Positions 11,630 through 23,638 of a DNA stretch of 64,000 bases are shown here, in pieces. Source of the DNA: Bimuria novae-zelandiae CBS 107.79. Lineage: Eukaryota > Ascomycota > Dothideomycetes > Pleosporales > Didymosphaeriaceae. The position numbers were made by a program, and so were the translations under genes. The stretch spans positions 1,235,385-1,299,384 of the forward strand of contig ML976656.1 in assembly GCA_010015655.1 (NCBI GenBank), given 5' to 3'. The notes below the pieces were generated by a model that was given only the letters and a program-made list of their open reading frames with translations, ran no database searches and was not told the origin of the DNA. Each line of letters starts with the position of its first letter. Positions within the stretch are counted from its first letter, which is position 1.

Positions 11630-12985
11630 TCAAAACAGCCCGCTTACTAAAGCTTCCACCTTCTTGTACAACTCGCCTTCCTCCTGTCCGCTCGCCCTCT
11701 TGGTAATTACAGGAATCTGATCTTTCCCGACCTTGTAGTTCCTAAGATCATGATCAAGCTCCAGGTCCCTCACCAACTGTAAAACGCGGTCACCCACTTT
11801 TTCCGCATCCTTCCTGTCATCACCACTCCTACTCTCCCCTATAAACGGCAACAACCGCGCAACCTGCTCCGCACTCGCCGGATCTCCCGCCTTCAGCTTA
11901 ACCACATGTCCCAGCGTCAAACACGACGTGATCCCATGCGGAATGCCATACGGCGAACCAAGCGCATATCCCAGGCCGTGCGACAGGCCCAGTCCACCCT
12001 TGAGATTCGTTCCCAGGAACCCCAGGCTCGCAAACGCTGCAAGTTGCAGCTTCGTCACCGTATCCTGGTCCTTGGGATCTTTCTTGTACTTGGGGAGGTA
12101 CTCGAACAGCGCACCGGCGGCTTGTAAGCAGGTCCATCGCGCGGGCATCTCCGCCGCCGTGGGATGGTACAGTAGCTCGACTGCGTGGTCCAAAGCGCGC
12201 ATCCCCGTGCTCGTGAATAGTCGCTCCGGCGTGTGGACCGCGAACGTGGCGTCGTACAGCACGACGTGCGGGACGAGCTGCGGTGCGCGCACGCCCGTCT
12301 TCACGCCGTCGGGTTGCGTGAAGCCCGCCATCATGGTGCACTCGCTCGCGCTGAGTGTCGTTGGAATCGCGATGTGGTGCAGCCAGTTGCCGTTCTTCTC
12401 GTGCAGGCGGTGGGACACGGCTTTGGCAGAGTCGATGGGGGAGCCGCCGCCGATGGAGATTACGGTGTCGATGGAACCGTCCTTTGAGACGAGAGAAGTT
12501 GCTTCGTCGAGTTGGGCGACAGGCGCGTGCTCGCCAATGTTGGAAAAGGTTCCCGCATGCTGGCCGCCTAGCAGTTCTTCTACCTGTTTGACCAGCGGAG
12601 TCTTCGTGGCGAGTGATTTGCCAGTAATGATGAATGCCTTGGTAGATGGCAAGGGAAGGCATCCGAGCAGATGCGTTTGTACTGAGTCGGGCCCATAGTG
12701 TAGTTTCTGGATTTGCGTGGGTTGCCATAGCCCACTCATCGGATGATACGTAGCGTCCGTCATTTTTCTCTTTGTACTCCTGTCCTTTTCTTCCTCCTTT
12801 GTAAATACAGTAGTGCTAAACCGCCCAGTCCCGCTCGCGGGATGCTGTCCCAGTTGCGAAAGCTGCTGTATGTGGGGCCTCAATCGCGGCTTCGATTTGA
12901 ACACTTCAATACTGATATTCCTGTGATGCACACCTAGACGATTCCTAAGGCAAGAGAACTGTACTGTCCGCAAGAATACGCGCAT
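11630..12985 (-). CDS. Maleylacetate reductase-like iron-containing alcohol dehydrogenase
   Basis: The family reduces maleylacetate to 3-oxoadipate with NAD(P)H in catabolism of resorcinol, hydroxyquinol and other aromatics. The 451-aa frame contains the nucleotide-binding GGGSPIDSAKA motif, TTLSASECT, the metal-site segments ALDHAVE, GLSHGLGYALG and GIPHGITSC, and the compact C-terminal helical domain of the MacA/iron-ADH superfamily. Two start points are possible. The long form adds 74 residues rich in Arg and Ser, which could be a mitochondrial presequence. The short form starts at MTDATYHP (ATG at 12763-12761) and is close to the usual 350-380 aa length, so it is the safer choice. No introns needed. 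Confidence 0.85.
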   Translation of the reverse strand: MRVFLRTVQFSCLRNRLGVHHRNISIEVFKSKPRLRPHIQQLSQLGQHPASGTGRFSTTVFTKEEEKDRSTKRKMTDATYHPMSGLWQPTQIQKLHYGPDSVQTHLLGCLPLPSTKAFIITGKSLATKTPLVKQVEELLGGQHAGTFSNIGEHAPVAQLDEATSLVSKDGSIDTVISIGGGSPIDSAKAVSHRLHEKNGNWLHHIAIPTTLSASECTMMAGFTQPDGVKTGVRAPQLVPHVVLYDATFAVHTPERLFTSTGMRALDHAVELLYHPTAAEMPARWTCLQAAGALFEYLPKYKKDPKDQDTVTKLQLAAFASLGFLGTNLKGGLGLSHGLGYALGSPYGIPHGITSCLTLGHVVKLKAGDPASAEQVARLLPFIGESRSGDDRKDAEKVGDRVLQLVRDLELDHDLRNYKVGKDQIPVITKRASGQEEGELYKKVEALVSGLF

Positions 12986-13579
12986 TGGCTCCGTCTCGAG
13001 CGCCTATTATCACAAAGACTACCGACAACTACCCCAAGTACATGTGGTGCAATGTGGAGAAGTCCAGATGACGTAACATGAACCATTCCTAATCCTCACC
13101 TCCGAACCGAGGAGCTCCACTCCAGCCCCAAGCAGTCATCACGGCACTTATCACCATGGGCACGGACGCACATATATATAGCAGTCAGACTCGCCGTGCG
13201 CACGACTGATGTATTGGAGATATGACCAGCGCCGTTGAGGGGCTGATCGGGTATTTTGTGGTATATACTTTTTGCCTGCTTTTGCTTTTGCACCTTGTCC
13301 TTCGTTATCATCATAAAGGGTCGTTAGGTTGAATCGACACCGTTTACATGCACGCATGCTCTAATATGCAGGATTCGACGGCCACAAAAAAGCGATCGAA
13401 CGGTTGAAAGAGATCCGAGACGCCTTCCTCACTCAGGAGCGGACCCATACGAAAAGGAGATAGTTGCCGACTGCGGGTTGAAGCAGAGATATATACGAAT
13501 GCGGTCGGGCTTGATAGTTGAATATGAATAGGTCAAGATACGTTCATGATGGTCGAGGATGTGGGCTTGGTAGGTGGAA
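12986..13579. other. Intergenic: 5' flank of the iron-ADH gene and 3' side of MTHFR
   Basis: About 600 bases of balanced composition. Small open frames on either strand have no recognisable product. It probably holds the iron-ADH promoter and the MTHFR terminator. Confidence 0.4.
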
Positions 13580-15617
13580 TTACGCCGTGATACCGTTAGT
13601 CACGGTTGACGCAGCCGATTTCGCCGCTTCAACGAGATCGTTCAATGTCGACTTTCTGGTGGTAGGAGTAGGTCTGCCATTACCGTTCGCTTCCGAGTCA
13701 CCGTTCGTGGTTTCACCGTTGCTAAGGCCTGTGGAGTGTAGCTCCTTCTCCATTTCGGCTACCTCGAGGCCGTCGAAGAGCGGGAATATGCCATTGTTCT
13801 CCTGGAAGTTGTTGTGGACGATGTTGATGAGATACCAGGTGTCCATCACATCCTCTATCACATACCGGCTTGGGCTGACCGAGGGATGACAGTTTGCCCA
13901 CTGCTGGCCCAGCCTGTAGAACTCATCTTTCCACGCTAGGAAGCTCACTGCCTCTACGATGGTGGGCTGAACGATCTCTTTGCCCGGAAACACACCCCAG
14001 GTGACCGCATTTGGTCCCTCCGGCGAGTTGGTCTTTAGGTCACCGTCCTTGTTCACGGCGTAGTAGGTGATCTCGGGATCGCGCTCGATGCGCGTGATTA
14101 GCTCTGCGATGTACTCAGGCGAGACCAGGATCTCAAGGTACGCCTTCTGGTAAACATATCCGTGCGCTGGACCCCACCCATAGACCGGGTGGGTCGACTT
14201 GGCGCCGTTGACCGCAGGCTGTGAGTTAATGGTGAAGAAGCCGCGGCGGTTCAGGTCGATCAGGTTTTGTTGCAGAGTGTCGGCTTCTTTGGAAATGGCG
14301 GATTCACTCCAAGGCAGCGACTCAAGGTCACCGGACATGTACTTGACAAAAATGTTGGATATGTCCTTGACGGAAGTTGGTTTGCCCCAGAGCTTGATGT
14401 TCTGCTCGTTGCTGCCCTTCAAACCGATACCGTATGCGTCGAATTCACCAAAAGCGGGCGATCGGGCATCACCCCAGCGACCGTTGGGGAACTCGTCCCA
14501 ATCTTGTGTACGCGCGATGTAGGAGCGGTTGCGGTTGCGCCAAAAGATGGGACGGACGTTTTCTTCGCGACGCTTGAGGCCGAGCGATGGCCGCCACGGC
14601 AGCGGCTTCTGCAGCGGGCTTTCGACGTCGGGCAGGAGGTCCAGCTCTTCGAGGACCATGCGGCTAGACTGGGCAAGGTTCATGGTGTAGCTTCGAGCGT
14701 CAGTTGCGAAGCCGAACAAGGTTCGGATGATGACTTACAAATGCAGATGGAGGATGCCGGCATCCATCAGCTTTCGGCACATATCCGCCACCAGACCCTT
14801 TCCCACCTCACGAACCTCGGAGTCATCGTTCTTGATGGGCTCCAGAGCCCGCGTCCAGGAGCCAGGGATCTTGATCTTGGACCACTTCGCCCGACGGAGG
14901 AAGGCGGCATGGGTGGAGATGGGCATGATGCCGGGAATGATGGGAACGTCGATGCCCTTTGCGCGCACCTTGTGCACCCAGTCGATGAAGATGTCCGTGT
15001 CGTAGAACATCTGGGTGACGATGAAGGTGCCACCGGCATCCACCTTCTCCTTCAGATGGTCGATGAGCTCGTCTACGTCGTCGTTGTCGTCGCAGCCCTC
15101 CGAGTAGCCCGCCACGCCAACGTCGAAGTGGTCGCCGTACTGCTCGCGGATGTACTTGACCAGGTCTTTGGCATACTTGAAGCCGCCCTGGACCTGCTGC
15201 CACTTCTCCGACTCTCTCGGCGGGTCGCCGCGCAGCGCCAGGATGTTCGTGCACCCCGCATCGTAGGCCGTCTTCAGCGCATCGTCGATCTTGGACCTCT
15301 CCATGTCGGTGCACGTGAGATGCATGCACGTCTCGAGGCCGTATACGCTCTGGGCGACCTTGACCATCTCGCACGTCAGGTGCGACAAGCTGCCGCCCGC
15401 GCCCCAGGTCACGTCGATGAACTTGGGTCCCAAGCCATGCATGCGGTCCATGCGGTCGTAGAGATTCTGCACACCCTGCGCGGCATTAGCTCTATGTCAA
15501 GGGTGGCAGCTTCCTCGTGGTGGGTAGTACCTGAGCGGTTTTCGGCGGGAAGAATTCGAAGGAGAAGGTCGCCTTGCCCTCCTCCTTCGACTGCGCGAGC
15601 ATCTTCGAGATGTGCAT
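13580..15617 (-). CDS. MET13: Methylenetetrahydrofolate reductase (MET13 type), 3 exons
   Basis: Reduces 5,10-methylene-THF to 5-methyl-THF, supplying methyl groups for methionine synthesis in the cytosol. Exons: 15617-15531, 15475-14739 and 14690-13580, with introns of 55 and 48 nt (GT..AG on the minus strand). Together they give a 644-aa protein with no internal stop. The N-terminal catalytic TIM-barrel shows FSFEFFPPKT (about 17-26), FIDVTWGAGGS, NILALRGDPPR, FIVTQMFYDTD and IIPGIMPI. The C-terminal fungal regulatory domain follows, with VRPIFWRNRNRSYIARTQ and WDEFPNGRWGD. The order and motifs follow yeast Met13 closely. The last 50 residues are low-complexity Ser/Thr/Asn-rich. It is transcribed divergently from the TPI paralogue. 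Confidence 0.95.
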
Positions 15618-16502
15618 GGCGGCGATGGTCTACGCTTCCCTGCGTTACGAGAAGAAAGAATAGTTCTCTCCAGGTCAGCAGATTTCTAGTGCAGGCATGC
15701 AAGGTATATGATTGATTGTCACCGGGGGTTTTCTGACATACGGGACCGAAAGCCGACAGCAAACTTTCCGAGCAACGAGCACAGTGAGTACCTATGCTAG
15801 CTATCCAATATAGCGAACGCGGGCCCAGCGATCTGCCAGCTGGCGATGCATGAACCACGAGCGGTGTATGTTTAGTTAGGATGCGAGTGGGAGGTGCAGT
15901 AGAGGGGAATTGCAGTTAGCGGGCGGCCGTGTGAAGGAATCGGTGTCAGCGAAGAATCGGTGCCAAGCGCTGACCCTTTTCGGCGTGTCATGCATTCGAT
16001 CCAGTTCGCTTTGTCTACAGCAATCACACTTCTCAATTCAAGTATGTCTACGTGCAATTGGCCACGGCGACGTGTGCGGAGAGGGCAGCACCCGTGTCGG
16101 AGATATACCCCACTATGAATTTGGATCCCTGCTTCGTGGGGTTCTTGGAAAAAAATGCACCGCGGCGATTATCAAATTGATTGATTCCGCAGCGAACCAG
16201 CAGCTGGAACAATCTCAGGCACGTTTTCGTCCAAGTAAACAAAACATCTGCTTCGTATCCGGAGACATTTTCGCGCCTCACTCACCCCCGCCCACTCCAG
16301 CTTTGCTATGGCCTCACCGATGCGGGATCCGCGGGCCTGCCCCTTGCAGTAACCCTGCCTGCAACCCCTCCGACGCGTCACGACGTCAGTGAACACAGTC
16401 TAGTAATTGCACGCACCTCCGTTCCCGCCACCCTCCACACTTCATCGACCCTGAACGACTTTCACACGTTCGCGATCGTACCAAAAATCCACACCCTGCG
16501 CG
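15618..16502. promoter_or_regulatory. Divergent promoter region between MTHFR and the TPI paralogue
   Basis: About 885 bases separate two start codons that point away from each other, so both promoters must lie here. CT-rich stretches precede the TPI start at 16503, as is common in filamentous fungi. No specific factor site is assigned. Confidence 0.5.
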
Positions 16503-17273
16503 ATGCCGCCGCTCACGCGACCCCGCCGCATCGTCGGCGTCTCCCTCAAAATGTACTTCGACCTGCCGTCCACCCTCTCCTACGTCCGCGGCATGCTGCA
16601 ACTCGACGGCCTCGCCTGGAACGCCCGCCTCGACCTCTTCGTCGTCCCCGACTTCGTCTCGCTGTACCCCTCGGCCGAAATCCTCCAGCCATCCTCGATC
16701 CTCCTCGGCGCGCAAGACGCACACTGGGAGGACAAGGGCGCATATACAGGCGAAGTCTCACCCGTCGTGCTGAAGCAGGCTGGCGCCAAGATGGTGGAGA
16801 TTGGGCATGCGGAGCGGCGGAGGGACTTTGGCGAGACGGACGAGAGCGTGGCGAAGAAGGCCGGCGCGGCGGCGCGCAATGGGCTGATACCGCTGGTGTG
16901 TATTGGCGAGCGGACGCACAACACGACGAGCATGAGTGCGGCTGTCGGCGCAGCCATTGAGGAGTGCAGACCACAGGTTACGTTAGTGCTGGCAGCTGTG
17001 CCGGACGACAGCGAGGTCATACTTGCGTACGAACCGGTGTGGGCAATAGGTGCCGCGGAGCCAGCCGACGCAGATCATGTCGTGAACGTAACGAAGGAGC
17101 TGAGGAGACTCGCTGGTGGGCGGAAGGGTGTGACGAGGATACTGTATGGGGGTAGTGCAGGGCCGGGTACGTTTGCGAAGATTGCTGAAGGCGTGGACGG
17201 CTTGTTTCTGGGACGTTTCGCCCATGATATACAGAAACTGAAGAAGGTCATAGAGGAGGTTGGTGGGGCTTGA
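16503..17273 (+). CDS. Triosephosphate isomerase-family paralogue, non-canonical
   Basis: A 256-aa intronless TIM-barrel of the triosephosphate isomerase family. Catalytic residues are kept: Lys16 (VSLKMYF), the His in EIGHAERR (about residue 98), the Glu in LAYEPVWAIG (about 176) and the phosphate loop ILYGGSAGPGT. The N-terminal active-site loop is odd: the normal GGNWKMN is replaced by VGVSLKMYF, so the conserved Asn before the catalytic Lys is Ser and the following Asn is Tyr. That suggests a side paralogue acting on a related sugar phosphate (family members isomerise erythrulose phosphates) rather than the glycolytic enzyme. The start at 16503 gives the family's usual N-terminus. Substrate assignment is inference. 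Confidence 0.82.
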   Translation: MPPLTRPRRIVGVSLKMYFDLPSTLSYVRGMLQLDGLAWNARLDLFVVPDFVSLYPSAEILQPSSILLGAQDAHWEDKGAYTGEVSPVVLKQAGAKMVEIGHAERRRDFGETDESVAKKAGAAARNGLIPLVCIGERTHNTTSMSAAVGAAIEECRPQVTLVLAAVPDDSEVILAYEPVWAIGAAEPADADHVVNVTKELRRLAGGRKGVTRILYGGSAGPGTFAKIAEGVDGLFLGRFAHDIQKLKKVIEEVGGA

Positions 17274-17894
17274 TGCTGGAGGGGCACTGGGTGGGTGGTA
17301 AAAGGAAGGACACGATCATTTCAGATATTACAGTGAAGCCGCAATGTACCTTGGAAATTGGTGTTCGCACAGTCGTCTCAGAGCTGATAGACATGGTTAT
17401 TGGCGGGCACTCGCAGAAGGACAATGAGAAACTGGCAGTTGAGAGGAAAGAGCCCACACTCGCGGAAAGCGGCATGTTCCCAGCTCGCGCCCTTCAACCA
17501 TGGACGAAACAGCTTTATCGGGACTTCGGGAGACAAACCAACAACTGGACAGATAAGAATCGTGGTCGTCATCAAGATGAGGTTATCCAAGGAAGTGAGT
17601 CCGGACAGATGGATGCTAGGCAAATCATATTCATTTAATTCTAAGAAAAAACGCATGTCCACGAGAAAAAAAGCGCTTTTAGTGCGGGTTACAATCGAAT
17701 GCCAGAACATTTCAAGTTGGATATCCAGTGGTAGAGGATGGTGGAGGCGGGGCGGCCTGAAGAGGAAGCGGCGCTCGCCTAGCGGACCCTTGCTTAGCGC
17801 CAAGATTTCGCAAAATTTCTGGTATCGATTAGACGACCGGCCGCTCACTTGTTTTGCCAACTGCTCACAGCAATAAGACTGTGCCGCTGCAAAC
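17274..17894. other. Intergenic between the TPI paralogue and NOG1
   Basis: About 620 bases between two plus-strand genes. Open frames on both strands cross this interval but show no recognisable family. It should contain the TPI-paralogue 3' end and the NOG1 promoter. Confidence 0.4.
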
Positions 17895-20010
17895 ATGTCC
17901 AAGACTCAGTGGAAAGACATTCCTGTCGTCCCGACCTCGCAGGAGTTCCTCGATATTGTGCTCTCCCGAACGTGGGACTTCCCTTCCTGGCCACATTCTG
18001 TGCGGGGCTAACTGTGTGCGCAGACAGAGGCGACTTCCCACGCAGATTCGTGCTGGCTTTCAGATCAGCCGAATCCGAGCTTTTTACACGCGCAAAGTCA
18101 AGTATACGGCTGAGACCTTCACCGAGCGCTTGACCGCCACCATCAACGGCTTCCCGCGCCTCGCAGACATCCACCCGTTCCACCGCGATCTGTTGAACAC
18201 GCTGTACGATGCGGACCACTTCAGAATCGCTCTAGGACAGCTGAGCACGGCCAAGTCTTTGATTGAGGCTGTTGCTCGGGACTATGTCCGGCTCATCAAA
18301 TATGGGTGCGTGCAGTGCAAACGTTGCGCTTTCGGCTGAGGCTAATTTTTCGCAGCCAGAGTTTGTTCCAGTGCAAGAACCTCAAGCGTGCCGCGCTTGG
18401 TCGAATGGCCACCATTTGCAAGCGCCTGAAGGATCCGCTCGTTTATCTGGAGCAGGTGCGCCAGCATTTGGGCCGTCTACCCTCGATCGACCCGAACACA
18501 CGCACACTAGTCATTTGCGGTTATCCCAACGTCGGCAAATCGTCGTTTTTGAAGGGCATCTCCCGGGCTGATGTGGACGTCCAGCCCTATGCTTTCACCA
18601 CCAAGAGCCTGTTCGTCGGCCATTTCGACTACAAAATGTTGCGCTTCCAGGCCATCGACACTCCTGGTATCCTTGACCACCCGCTCGAGGAGATGAACAC
18701 CATTGAGCACCAGTCCATCTGCGCCATTGCTCATTTGCGTGCTGCTGTGCTTTACTTCATGGATTTATCTGAGCAATGTGGTTATTCTATAGCTGCCCAG
18801 GTGTCTCTCTTCAATTCGATCAAGCCCTTGTTCGCCAACAAGCTAGTTTTTGTCGTCATCAACAAGATTGATGTAACGAGGCCAGAAGATCTGGACCCCG
18901 CAACACAGGAGCTGGTGCAAGGTATGCTCAAGACGGGCGAGGTCGAGCTGCTTCAGCTCTCCTGCACCACCACCGAGGGACTTATGGAGGTCCGCAACCA
19001 GGCATGTGATCGTTTGTTAGCCGCACGTAACGCAGAGAAGCTCAAGGCGGGCACAAACAGCTCAGGTGAGCCTACTGGCAGGCTTGGTGATCTTCTCCGC
19101 CGCATCCACGTCGCTCAGCCCATGGGTGGCGTCACCCGTGAGATATCTATTCCGGACGCTGTCAAGAACAGGAAGAAGTACGATCCTGCTGATCCAGACC
19201 GGATAAGGCTAGAGCGCGACATTGAAGAGGAGGAAGGTGGTGCTGGTGTATACAACTTCAACATGCGGAAGAATTATATGCTCGAGAATCCAGAGTGGAA
19301 GGAAGACAGGATACCTGAGGTCTTCGATGGCAAAAATGTGTACGACTTCATTGACCCTGATATCGAGGCTAAGCTAGCGGCTTTGGAGGAGGAAGAGGAG
19401 AAGCTTGAAGCTGAGGGTTTCTACGAGTCTGATGACGACGTTGAGGACGCCGAGGAGGCTGATATCCGGTATAAAGCAGAAATCATCCGGGAGAAGAGGC
19501 AGCTCATCCGCAACGAAGCGAAGATGCGGAAGAGCCTTAAGAACAGGGCCGTCATTCCTCGTTCGGCCAAGGCCGTTAAGAAGTCTCAAATGGAGAGTCA
19601 TCTCCAGAGCCTTGGTTACGATACCTCCGCCGTTGCTTCAAGAGCTCGAAGCCAGAGCCGTGGACGCAGCTTGGCCCGCAGTCGTCCGGAAGACGCCGAC
19701 GGCGACGCCATGGAAATCGATACACCCAAAGCTGCCCTTGAACGGGCCATGAGCCGCGCTAGAAGCCAGAGCACGAACCGCAGGACGGATGGTGTCACTG
19801 ACGAGGCATCTCGTTCGAAGGCTGAGAAGCTGGCTAAGCTGTCTCAGAAGAAGATGAACAGGATGGCTAGGCAAGGTGAAGCCGACAGGCACCAGACAGG
19901 TTCTCTGATAAAGCACTTGGTGAGTATCTTTCCTTTCAGCTGCGCATACAATAATAACAGTCGCACAGGTTGCTGGCAAACGTGGCATGGGCAAAACGAA
20001 CAGGCGATAA
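17895..20010 (+). CDS. NOG1: Nucleolar GTP-binding protein 1, 4 exons
   Basis: An essential nucleolar GTPase (OBG/TrmE class) that joins pre-60S particles and is needed for maturation of the large ribosomal subunit. Exons: 17895-17971, 18024-18305, 18356-19919 and 19969-20010, with introns of 52, 50 and 49 nt; CTAAC branch sites are visible in the first two. The 654-aa product matches the usual length. Order: NOG1 N-terminal helical domain, GTPase domain with G1 GYPNVGKSS (about 175), G3 DTPGI and G4 NKID, then the NOGCT region ([11 protein letters not shown]) and a basic tail with Arg-Ser repeats. The tiny last exon ([13 protein letters not shown]) restores the conserved basic C-terminus. 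Confidence 0.96.
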
Positions 20011-21399
20011 AAGCATCCACTGGTTCTCGCCTATGGGAATGGGGGCGTTTAATGATGCAACGATGCAGTGGTGCATGGGCATTAGAACATTTAGCGGCGT
20101 TTAAGGGTCCACTTCGATACCAAGCTTCAGTCAGATTGGAGGAACGCTCACTGAGGGTGAGGTTCTCCTGGTCGCCTTTGCATATTGTACCTAAAATCCA
20201 CTCGGTCATGGCAGGGTTCCTTCTCAATTATCCACGAAATCCCACTGCCACATAAAGTGATCGTCTAACCGTGATGTTTCACGGTTATCTGAGATGGGGA
20301 TCGTCCGGCAGTTGCCGTCCTATGATCTGGAGGTCTACTCGCAATCCGGCTGGATGTCCTACCTATGAAGGTGCGTGTCACCCATTTGCTGTACCAAGAA
20401 CAATCAAATTCATTTGTTCCGTTCGAAGTAATGAGCGAACTCGGCAACTTCAATAAATCACTTGGCGTTAGGTTTGCAAGATTCTATGCGTTGCTACAAA
20501 GGCTGACATGGCACCAGTAGTACTGTGAAGGCGGTGCTCGAGACTACTCTCGATAAGGTGCAAGCACGAACGACAACAACGCGTCCAAGCTGGCGCGGAG
20601 CAAAAATAGGATTGCGCCTCAAGCCCAGGGTAACCAGGCCTGATTCGCATGGAGGACAATTGCGGGAGTAAGATGTCGTGACGATCCTTGCCCGCATGGC
20701 AAATGAACGGCAATGCGCAGTCCAATCAGTGTGGTGGCTGAAACTCCACCTCAGAGAAGTCGGGCCGCCGTCAGGCGGAGCTTTTCAACGTCCTGTTCTA
20801 AACGCGGCCTCCATTTAAATTTTAAGTAAGCGGGGGAAAGCAGAGTGAGGAGGTACCTAATGAAGACGTGCACGTAGTATGGTGGAAGGGTAAAGTCCGA
20901 TGTGATGCGCATGCCTTTCTAAAGCTTGACGGACGAGAGGAGTGAAATGTACAGTAAGATGTTGGTGCCGCTCTCCCTCAACTCGAGACGCAGCATACGC
21001 GGGAGGCCTTGCGCTAGTCTATACCGGCGAGCCGCAGCGGAAAGCACCATGCATCCTCAGCCTTACCAATTCTCGCAGACCACTCACATGGGATGTCCAT
21101 CTGTGGATGGGGTTAGACCGTGGGGCTGCACAAGAGACTGACTCGTATGAGCGCTCCACTGCGCAAAATGCGTTGGTGCTTGCCCTGCCTTGAACCAATG
21201 CGGGCGGCTCCACGGTACAAGCCCGCCCGTCGGACTTCACTTAATCTTCGGGGATCCCTGGATGCAGCGTGCCACTGTCTTGCAATTTGCTGCGTCGTTT
21301 GAGCATATTCCGTGTCCGTTAGGGTACGTGAATGCCCTTCCCCTATTGTCGACTCAAGAGCTTCACAGAACCGTTATAGCGGCCTGGTCTGGCTTGAGC
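20011..21399. other. Long intergenic region between NOG1 and the PAN-like gene
   Basis: About 1.4 kb without a supported gene. Several open frames of 60-85 codons occur on both strands but none has a recognisable domain, intron structure or good start context. It probably holds the NOG1 3' UTR and a long promoter for the surface-protein gene. Confidence 0.45.
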
Positions 21400-22978
21400 A
21401 TGATGAACTTTTCGAAGAGTGCGAATTTGCTGGCTCTCATTTGGGCGAGCAGGACGTTGGCGACGCCGCGTAAGTTGAGTCGCGCTCGGAGAACCGCAGA
21501 TGTCACGCTAATGTGGTACAGTACTCGTGGAGTCACTATTCGGTCGCGCAGATACGTCGACGTGTGTCAAGTCGTTTACATCGGGCAACGGCCTGAACTT
21601 CACAAATATACAATGTAATCAGAACAACCCTTTCAATGGTAACTCGCACCGCCATGTTGAAAACCGAGCGTATACTCATAGTGCATCAGATGCATTGGCA
21701 CCCATTACGATTGACTCCATGGGTGCATGCATGGAGCGCTGCTCACGATTCTGGGGAGGCGAGGAAGGATGTTTCGGCATTGTCTTCAGATCAAGCGATA
21801 GCCAGTGTTGGATGCGTAACTCGACAACATCCCAACTATCGAACAACAGAACGATATACACTAAGACCCTGACCCCCGAAGACGGCATACATTCTGCTCT
21901 CGTCGACCTCAACCAAATGAAGCCTCTCAATACCGACTGTCCCGCGCCTGACAAATCGCGACACTCCCTGGATGGTTACGAGGGTATTCAGTACACTATT
22001 CAGTGCAACAAGGATATCGGCGGCGGGTACGACACGCAATGGAGCTACCCTTATAATGACAATCCCTTTCAGGCCTTCTACCACGCGACCTCGCTCGAGG
22101 ACTGCCTCCAAAATTGCATGAAGGAGCATCCGCTGTGCCGCGGCGTCATATACAACCCAGGTCTAGAAATAGGCTACGCGAATTGCTGGCCCAAGACAGG
22201 CTTTCCCCTGAATATACCGACCACACAGACCCGCTTGAAAGTCGTACACAGCGCAACGATCGACCAAATCGAGACGCCCAATACCGAATGCAACAAGAAC
22301 GAGACGTACACGAGCACATCGGACGACAGCAAGAACTTCGCGGTGCATTGCGGACAAACAAATCAGGGCACCAACATGACAACGGTGCATGCGCAGAACT
22401 TCACAAGCTGCATGGAAGAATGCGCCAGCAACGACAATGGTTGTGTCGGCGTTGTGTATGACTCGACCCTCACTCAGGGCTACGAGAATTGCTACCTCCA
22501 AAACACATCCTCCATATTCACCGACATCGGCTCCTCCATGTACGCCGTAATGTCAGTTGCGAAGCCCAAAACCTCCGGTGCACCCGAATCCGGCAATGGC
22601 GGCACCTCAACCAACAACAACGACGATTCCTCTGAATCAAAAGCCTGGATCGCAGGTGCTGTCATCGGACCCCTCGCCGGCCTCGCTCTCATCGGCGCAG
22701 CAATCTGGTTCTTCCGCAGAAGAAAGCACGCCGGCGCTGTGCTCGTCGCAGATGTCCAGGAGGCCGACAGCATCACGACGATGAATCCCTACTCGCAGCA
22801 CTCACACGGTTCGCCCGTACCCGTATACGCGCCGGTGCCCCAGCACAGCCCGGGGACCGCGCCGAGCGAGCTGGGTGGGCAAAATCACCAGATGGTGGAA
22901 ATGGAGGCGGGTTCGGCGGCGAAATATGCGCGTAAGAACGGTGCGGCACCGGGGCACCAGGTGCATGAGTTGGGGTGA
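21400..22978 (+). CDS. Secreted/membrane protein with three PAN/Apple-like Cys modules, 2 exons
   Basis: Exon 1 (21400-21469) encodes a signal-peptide-like start (MMNFSKSANLLALIWASRTL). An intron at 21470-21521 joins it in frame to 21522-22978, giving about 508 aa. The ectodomain has three tandem Cys modules of the same plan: CMERCSRFW..GCFGIVF..CW, then CLQNCMKEHPLCRGVIY..CW, then CMEECASNDNGCVGVVY..CY. These are the CxxxC..C.GVxY..C pattern of PAN/Apple-like folds, which bind proteins or sugars. A Ser/Thr/Asn-rich stalk follows, then one transmembrane helix (about 397-420, GAVIGPLAGLALIGAAIWFF), an RRRK stop-transfer and a Pro/Ser-rich cytoplasmic tail. Type I topology is expected, possibly a cell-surface sensor or adhesin. 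The ligand is unknown. Confidence 0.85.
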
Positions 22979-23638
22979 ACAGCACCAACGCCTCGACCAT
23001 TGCGAAGTGCGTTATTATGAGAGATGCGATTGATTTGATTGAGCGGTTTGCGAGAGGTTTTTCATAGCGTATTTGAGACTTCGCTTCGTGTTTTTCCTTA
23101 TCATGAATGATATGAAAGGAGGGAATACTTTTGGGTATGTGTTTGGAGTGTGGAGTGCAGCGTTGGAGAGACAGCGATATCCCCTTGTAGTGTATTTGCA
23201 TATAATCTATTTTCTACGACAGAGATCAAGACGATATTTATCATTGTTGCATTACTAGTGATATTGTCGAGATAAGTTCGCCAGACTGATCATATGATCA
23301 GATGAGTTTGCAGCAATTGGGAGTCAAGTAAGAATACTTGGACGTGCGATGAGGTCTTGGGGCGCGTAGGGACGTTGCAATAAGCTCGTGCATGCGGCGT
23401 AGCAGGGCGTAAACGCGGACATAAGACATGCAGCATGTGGGAAGCGGGGATGCTGGTGCCAGCTACTTTGCATTCGTACGCCCCTGCCCCGAACCCCGCA
23501 AGTATGAATAATCACGATCGTTGAGACTTCTGTGTAACGTAGGATAAGACTTGAACTCACTGCGACACGTTTCCACACGTTTGACATCATCTCATACAAC
23601 CAGTCTTTGTATTGCCTTTTTTGCCCATCACCTCTCCC
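22979..23638. other. Convergent intergenic region
   Basis: About 660 bases between the stop of the PAN-like gene and the stop of the minus-strand DUF2235 gene. Likely 3' UTRs only; no gene, RNA or repeat recognised. Confidence 0.45.

Noticed and set aside
7744..17273. Secondary-metabolite gene cluster
   Set aside because: No polyketide synthase, peptide synthetase, terpene cyclase or pathway regulator; the genes are primary metabolism.
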